The translations under genes and the position numbers were made by a program. Shown piece by piece: positions 36,848 through 40,734 of a stretch of DNA of 40,734 nucleotides. The stretch spans positions 1-40,734 of the forward strand of contig JAHDEM010000023.1 in assembly GCA_020628895.1 (NCBI GenBank), in the 5' to 3' direction. Source of the stretch: Candidatus Endobugula sp. GTDB taxonomy: Bacteria; Pseudomonadota; Gammaproteobacteria; Pseudomonadales; Cellvibrionaceae. The notes beneath the pieces were generated by a model. That model did not search any database. It was not told the origin of the DNA and was given only the letters and a program-made list of their open reading frames with translations. Position 1 is the stretch's first letter. Each line of letters begins with the position of its first letter.

Positions 36848-37226
36848 GTAATTCCAATTCTCTTAAAACATCTTGAGCAGGGTCGTAAGCAGTCACGGTA
36901 TAATCAATACCTAAGGCCATGGCGATACTGTTGGTATAACGAATACAAATCGACTGGCCCAGTGCATATTTACCGATATACGCCCTTGATGGTGTATTTT
37001 TCTCAATCAGTTTGTCGAAAGCATCTTGGCTTAAGACTCCTTGGGATACCAAGTAATGAACTTTGCTAAAACGTTGCATGACATCATTAGCAATGATCTT
37101 AGCGAGTTCATCGTACTTCATTTTCTCTTGTTTGATTTTTCTATTAATTTCTTGACGTAGAATAAAATCAATATCTGCTGGAGTATTACAACTGGGAACG
37201 GCAATGTCTTTTTTACGAGCAAGCAT
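36834..37226 (-). CDS. Small unknown protein, upstream partner of the HTH gene
   Basis: A 130-residue cytosolic protein with mixed charge and predicted helices (INRKIKQEKMKYDELAKIIA, then VMQRFSKVHYLVSQGVLSQD). It has no membrane segment and no motif I recognise. The 14-base overlap with the next gene indicates a conserved two-gene unit. The C-terminal part (YIGKYALGQSICIRYTNSIA) is less charged and may form a small beta/alpha domain. It lies 63 bases downstream of the fatty-acid-hydroxylase gene on the same strand, so the three could share a transcript. Confidence 0.6.
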   Translation of the reverse strand: MLARKKDIAVPSCNTPADIDFILRQEINRKIKQEKMKYDELAKIIANDVMQRFSKVHYLVSQGVLSQDAFDKLIEKNTPSRAYIGKYALGQSICIRYTNSIAMALGIDYTVTAYDPAQDVLRELELHDQL

Positions 37227-37289
37227 AATGTTTCTCTGTCTCTAAAAGTAGATGGTCTACAATAATAGATAGCTTTTAACTTTTGTCCA

Positions 37290-37994
37290 CTATTTTTTAC
37301 ACAGAAAGATGTCTTTGATGCCATTTTCTAAATTTAATCCTAATTCATCATCCCATTCCTCTGGAATTCTTGCGGTATTAAAGACGGTGTCCCACAAAAA
37401 AGTCACATAATTATATTTATGTAATCCTTTTTGATGGTGAATTAAATGCATTTCTGGCGTCTGGATAAACTTGCTGATCCAACGCATTCTTTTAGGCGTT
37501 TTAATATTCGCATGATGATAGGTTTCTATCGCTCCCTCAATCAGTAAGCCAAAAGCAACCGCTTCTATAGGTAAGGAAAAAAACCATGCTATCGCTAAAA
37601 TAAGACAACTGTTAGCAATTATTTCTAAAGGGTGTTTAAAAAATATTAATGCGGTTTCCATTTTGGAAGGTGCATGATGAAAACGATGAATATAGCGCCA
37701 TATTATGGGGTTGCTATGTTTTAATCGGTGCCACCAATAATTAAAAAAGGAGTAAATAAAGAAAAACAATAGACCAGACTCTACCATGCTATTGCCCATT
37801 TGAAATGGCCCGTTCATAGGGCTAGCAATGACAACAAAGAGTATTTTAATCCATAAAATAGCGAATCCTTGGGCAAATAGCCACCATTGGAAAAAGTCTT
37901 TGTTTCTGGGGAGGTTTCGCGCGGGGTAACGATTTTCTAAAACAAAAAAAGTAATAAATAATAAAAATTGAATAAAAGCAATAAGTGTTAACAT
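37290..37994 (-). CDS. Membrane fatty acid hydroxylase / sterol desaturase family protein
   Basis: A 234-residue inner-membrane di-iron enzyme with about four helices. The histidine clusters that bind iron are present: HRLKH, HRFHH, a later HH in ETYHHANI, and HLIHH near the C-terminus. The family hydroxylates or desaturates lipids, carotenoids or sterol-like molecules using oxygen. I chose ATG at 37994 because GGAG lies just before it with six bases of spacing and the hydrophobic N-terminus begins there; ATG codons at 38051 and 38006 would add a polar extension. No partner reductase is nearby, and the substrate lipid is unknown. Confidence 0.85.
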   Translation of the reverse strand: MLTLIAFIQFLLFITFFVLENRYPARNLPRNKDFFQWWLFAQGFAILWIKILFVVIASPMNGPFQMGNSMVESGLLFFFIYSFFNYWWHRLKHSNPIIWRYIHRFHHAPSKMETALIFFKHPLEIIANSCLILAIAWFFSLPIEAVAFGLLIEGAIETYHHANIKTPKRMRWISKFIQTPEMHLIHHQKGLHKYNYVTFLWDTVFNTARIPEEWDDELGLNLENGIKDIFLCKK

Positions 37995-38185
37995 AGTTTT
38001 CTCCATAATCAGTCGTTTTTTTGTTGCTGATAATGGTGACAACTTTTGCATCTAAATGACAATATTTTGTTGAAAATTACTTCTAGCTGCTATTTTTTAA
38101 TAAAGTTTGCTTATTTTTTTTTAATCCTCTATTTTCAACCCTGATAGAAGTTATTTGATACTCTTTCGGTTAAGAATAAGGCCAT

Positions 38186-38416
38186 ATGATGACAGAGATA
38201 ACAGACTTAAATCATTATCGAAATAAAGCGTATTTGGAGCTGTGCTTAGATCTCGTTCAAGATGCTTATGATAGTTTGCAAGAAGGTCATTATGATCTCG
38301 TTGAAGCGCAATTGCATACAGTGCTAGATACTTTCGACCGCGAAGAACTATTGCAGGAGTCATCAGTATATCGCGTTGATCCCGCCTTTTTTATGAATAA
38401 TAAAAAAATTAAATAA
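38186..38416 (+). CDS. Small acidic protein of unknown function
   Basis: A 76-residue acidic, helical protein (YLELCLDLVQDAYDSLQEGHYD and LHTVLDTFDREELLQE). There are two adjacent ATG codons at 38186 and 38189; TAAGG at about 38177-38181 fits the second better. No signal peptide or motif is visible. It is followed by a strong bidirectional hairpin. A minus-strand frame over the same bases (38151-38363) is less likely, since this frame has a ribosome site and a terminator. Confidence 0.5.
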   Translation: MMTEITDLNHYRNKAYLELCLDLVQDAYDSLQEGHYDLVEAQLHTVLDTFDREELLQESSVYRVDPAFFMNNKKIK

Positions 38417-38418
38417 TA

Positions 38419-38477
38419 CCGCTGCTATTAAAATGCTCTTTGCCTTTTATTTGGCATCTGTCATTTAATAACAGCGG
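38419..38477. terminator. Long bidirectional hairpin terminator
   Basis: CCGCTG-C-TATTAAA at 38419-38432 pairs with TTTAATA-A-CAGCGG at 38464-38477, with one mismatch. An inner TGCC/GGCA stem (38441-38444, 38453-38456) extends the fold. It lies between the convergent small gene and the second sugar-binding gene and can serve both strands. Confidence 0.75.
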
Positions 38478-38497
38478 GGTAGAGGTATAGATTGATA

Positions 38498-39769
38498 TTA
38501 TAATTTCTTTGCATCCTCAATCGAAGCAACTAACTCTTCAACAGCTTCTTCACTAGTCATCTCGCCATTAAAATGTGCAGTAACTACGTCATATACAATA
38601 GATTGATACTCTCCCGGCGCTGCATGTCCGTGAGCCATGGAGCCATATAACCGACCATCTGCATCGGCCTGAGCAAGATCTTTAATGGCTTTTTGCCCGC
38701 AGCTATCGAAGTTGTCACCAGACATATCCGTCCTTGCAGGGATTGATCCTTTATGAATATTAAAATTAAATTGCACCTTTTCACTCATAATGGATGATGC
38801 CATTTCTTTTTGCATGGCCTGTTGCTCAGCATTGTCACTTTTAAACATCACAAACTGGCCTGAGTTAAACGTAATAGCACCTTGTGTGCCAGGGAAACGA
38901 ATACAAACAAAATCTTTATCAGCTTCTTTACCAGCATTTAAGATCACGCCTTTTGCCCAATCTCCCATAATTTGCATGCCGGCTTTACCATCAGTAACCA
39001 TAGAAACAACAATATTCCAATCTCGACCCGAAAAATCATCATCAACATAGGTGCGTAGTTTGGCCATACGGTTAAAGGCCTCTAACATCTTGGCTCCTCC
39101 TAGTGCCTTGGGATCAAGGTCAATAAAAGCGGACTGGTAAAAATCGTCCCCTAGGCTTAGAAAAATAGAGTCGAAAATAGTCATTTCTTGCCAAGCCTCT
39201 CCTCCATGCCCAAGAGGAATGATGCCATTGGCTTTCATTGCATCAAGTACAGTAACAAGCTCTTCCCAAGTTGATGGTACTTTGCCACCAGTTGCGTCCA
39301 GCGCTGATTTATTTATCCACACCCAGTTGGTTGAGTGAAAATCTATGGGAGCAGCAACCCAATTGCCATTATGTTTAGAAAATTTTTGTAATGCTTTGGG
39401 GATAATTCCGGCCCAGTTTTGTTTTTCTGCAATATCATTTAAATTAGCTAATGCGCCTTCAGTTTTTGCCCAGTCAGTAATAGCGTAACCTAGTAAGGCC
39501 GCAGAGGTAGGAGGGTTGCCGCCGCTAACTCTGGCGCGTAGTACGGTAGTGGAATTGCCGCCACCGCCTCCCACAATTGGCATATCTTGCCAACCAATAC
39601 CTCTCTTAGCAAGATCCGATTTTAATGAGCCAATGGCTTTTTCTTCAGAGCCTTTAGATGTCCACCAATGGAGTACCTCTACTTTGTCAGCGGCAGCGGT
39701 ATAAGAAAAAAGGTAAGTTAATAAAAAAGCGGCGATAACTTTTACTTTTGTGTAAATAGTGATGTGCAT
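38498..39769 (-). CDS. Second periplasmic sugar-binding protein, glucose/mannose type (orphan paralogue)
   Basis: A 423-residue secreted protein whose mature part aligns with the protein at 10470-11720 over its full length, with well over half of residues the same by eye ([48 protein letters not shown]). The signal peptide covers about residues 1-27. ATG at 39769 is chosen because GGAGGT lies four to five bases before it; a frame extension to 39811 would start inside the structured leader. As with the first copy, no permease or ATPase gene is adjacent. It could serve a transporter elsewhere with a slightly different sugar, or act in sensing. Its mRNA leader can form a branched structure that covers the ribosome site (39771-39860). 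Confidence 0.92.
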   Translation of the reverse strand: MHITIYTKVKVIAAFLLTYLFSYTAAADKVEVLHWWTSKGSEEKAIGSLKSDLAKRGIGWQDMPIVGGGGGNSTTVLRARVSGGNPPTSAALLGYAITDWAKTEGALANLNDIAEKQNWAGIIPKALQKFSKHNGNWVAAPIDFHSTNWVWINKSALDATGGKVPSTWEELVTVLDAMKANGIIPLGHGGEAWQEMTIFDSIFLSLGDDFYQSAFIDLDPKALGGAKMLEAFNRMAKLRTYVDDDFSGRDWNIVVSMVTDGKAGMQIMGDWAKGVILNAGKEADKDFVCIRFPGTQGAITFNSGQFVMFKSDNAEQQAMQKEMASSIMSEKVQFNFNIHKGSIPARTDMSGDNFDSCGQKAIKDLAQADADGRLYGSMAHGHAAPGEYQSIVYDVVTAHFNGEMTSEEAVEELVASIEDAKKL

Positions 39770-39770
39770 A

Positions 39771-39860
39771 ATACCTCCATAAAGGTAGAAAAAATTTTCC
39801 GTAGTCACCATGTGGCTACTCTCTATATCACTATAGACGTAGTTTTTTCTGAGGAGGTAT
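39771..39860 (-). promoter_or_regulatory. Structured 5' leader that can sequester the ribosome site (riboswitch-like or thermometer-like)
   Basis: Read on the minus strand, ATACCTCC (39860-39853) is a perfect partner of GGAGGTAT (39778-39771), the ribosome site of the gene starting at 39769. Inside it AGAAAAAA (39850-39843) pairs with TTTTTTCT (39794-39787). Between these arms sit two hairpins: TCTATA-GTGA-TATAGA (39837-39822), with a GNRA-type tetraloop, and GTAGCCAC-ATG-GTGACTAC (39819-39801), with one C-A mismatch. This is a closed multi-branch layout of about 90 bases. It matches no riboswitch class I recognise. The remaining 218 bases up to 40078 are AT-rich with no gene or clear element seen. 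Confidence 0.5.
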
Positions 39861-40078
39861 AAGCATAGAATTGTTTTTTATATTTTACATTTTGTTTGGC
39901 TAGAAAAGTTCTAAAAATACATTTATTGATAGAATAACTCTTTGTATGATTGGTTGGTATTTTTTTTATGTGTTTGATTTATAAGGAATAATATTTTCTT
40001 TAGTCGTATCTCTTATCGCTAGTTAATGGTTGGCGCTATTTTACTTTTTAACTAGTACAGTGCTTTATTTTTTACATT

Positions 40079-40636
40079 CTACCAATCAAGATCGTCTGGT
40101 ATTTCAAACTGAGCGTAATAGTCGTCGTCGGATTCAACGGCTGTACTTTTGGCTTGGCTAGGTGTTGGGTTAAAAACAACAATGGCATCGGTGTTGCGCT
40201 CACGAATTTTTTCAGCAACTGGCCTTGGAATAATCTCGTACTGATTATCAAGTTTGGCAATGCACAATCGACCCCGTATCACTTCTTCTGAAATTGCTTT
40301 GCCCAGGCGTATTTTTTTGATGGTTTTCCCATCAGTAAAATTATATTCCGTGTCATCACCTTGTTTATCTACACGGTAGTGTTTAATCATCTGTGCTACT
40401 TGAGCCTGTAGTGCCTTTTGCTCTGCCGCCAGGTTACGTTGTTGATTTAATGCAGAGTCACGGGCTATTTTTTCTTGTTTGGTCGCTAAAGCTGCAGCCT
40501 GTGCTTCGCTGATAGTGGGCTCTTTACTTCTGCGCTGTGCATTTTTTTCTTTTCGGTTCTCTTTGGCTATTTTTTTAGCCTTTTTTGTATCGACGAGGTT
40601 TGCACCTAGTAGCTGTTCTTGTAGTGATTTGCTCAT
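40079..40636 (-). CDS. yaiL: DUF2058 family protein, YaiL-like
   Basis: A 185-residue cytosolic protein. The N-terminal half is a highly charged Lys/Arg/Ala/Gln-rich helix (LQEQLLGANLVDTKKAKKIA through about residue 90), typical of YaiL proteins. The C-terminal part (HYRVDKQGDDTEYNFTDGKTIKKI, RLCIAKLDNQYEIIPRPVAEKI) is the conserved DUF2058 beta domain. The end is acidic (DDDYYAQFEIPDDLDW). Family members are described as nucleic-acid- or nucleoid-associated, but their function is not settled. The start codon at 40634-40636 is followed directly by the family consensus start. The gene is common in gammaproteobacteria and supports that placement. Confidence 0.85.
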   Translation of the reverse strand: MSKSLQEQLLGANLVDTKKAKKIAKENRKEKNAQRRSKEPTISEAQAAALATKQEKIARDSALNQQRNLAAEQKALQAQVAQMIKHYRVDKQGDDTEYNFTDGKTIKKIRLGKAISEEVIRGRLCIAKLDNQYEIIPRPVAEKIRERNTDAIVVFNPTPSQAKSTAVESDDDYYAQFEIPDDLDW

Positions 40637-40686
40637 GATGAATAAAATACTGGTTGTTAGTTAAATGAATATGTTTTTTAATACTG

Positions 40687-40734
40687 TTGTAGCTTGTAGC
40701 TTGTAGCTTGTAGCTTGTAGCTTGTAGCTTGTAG
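40687..40734. repeat. Heptanucleotide tandem repeat (TTGTAGC)n at the window edge
   Basis: Six full copies of TTGTAGC and six bases of a seventh run from 40687 to the last base, with no mismatch. The array continues beyond the window, so its length is unknown. It lies upstream of the yaiL-like gene, 50 bases from its start codon. A 7-bp unit is not a multiple of three, so copy number changes would shift any frame or change spacing. Confidence 0.9.

Noticed and set aside
36464-37226. Toxin-antitoxin pair
   Set aside because: The size and overlap fit, but neither protein shows a toxin motif, and the HTH protein comes second and has a long helical tail.
38151-38363. A 70-codon minus-strand frame opposite the small gene at 38186
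   Set aside because: It has no ribosome site as good as that of the + strand frame, and the + frame is followed by a terminator hairpin.
39862-39890. Promoter of the second sugar-binding gene (TATGCT as -10)
   Set aside because: The -10 is fair but no -35 is recognisable at a proper distance, so the start site remains unknown.
40687-40734. CRISPR array
   Set aside because: The units are seven bases with no spacers and there are no cas genes.

Overview
The window is about 40.7 kb of moderately AT-rich bacterial DNA with tightly packed genes on both strands. A DUF2058 (YaiL-type) protein, an aryl-polyene-like pathway, a dCache chemoreceptor, an RND pump and a GGDEF-EAL protein together suggest a free-living, motile, probably marine gammaproteobacterium. 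The genus cannot be fixed from the sequence. I saw no rRNA, tRNA, CRISPR array, transposase or integrase.

Region 1 (1-10108, all + strand, many overlapping genes) is the right-hand part of a biosynthetic gene cluster whose left part lies outside the window. Its core looks like an aryl-polyene (APE) pathway: the end of an AMP-ligase, an ApeI-like dehydratase, a MIO-type aromatic amino acid ammonia lyase, and then ketosynthase, ApeP-like dehydratase and ketoreductase in the ApeO-P-Q order. Five genes that I do not associate with ordinary APE clusters follow: an acyl-CoA-dehydrogenase-fold flavoprotein, a Sfp-type phosphopantetheinyl transferase, a stand-alone NRPS-type condensation domain, a histidine phosphatase and a NodU/CmcH-type carbamoyltransferase. 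The simplest reading is an aryl-primed polyene acid that is oxidised, joined to a partner by the condensation protein and carbamoylated. This is the best candidate for an undescribed system here.

Region 2 (10109-24511) deals with sugars. After an AT-rich spacer with an operator-like palindrome come an orphan glucose/mannose-type binding protein, a strong terminator, a dCache chemoreceptor, an AGE-family sugar 2-epimerase/isomerase and, convergent to it, a DUF4432 aldose-epimerase-like protein. An OmpR-type regulator and a large hybrid histidine kinase follow, then a fructose-type ABC importer (frcB, terminator, frcC, frcA) and a second type-I periplasmic binding protein with no transporter of its own. 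That last protein may be the sensing partner of the kinase, as TorT is for TorS.

Region 3 (24543-34650) is general accessory content: GNAT acetyltransferase, EamA transporter, aldose-reductase-like AKR with a divergent LysR regulator, an RND permease with its membrane fusion protein, and a PAS-GGDEF-EAL protein with intact motifs.

Region 4 (34700-40734) holds a cupin and an unusually long LOG-type protein in one operon, two small overlapping unknown genes, a membrane fatty-acid-hydroxylase/sterol-desaturase protein, a small unknown gene, a second orphan sugar-binding protein closely related to the one in region 2, and a YaiL-like protein. The mRNA leader of this second binding protein can fold into a branched structure that hides its ribosome binding site, which resembles a cis-acting RNA switch. 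The window ends in a 7-bp tandem repeat that runs off the edge.
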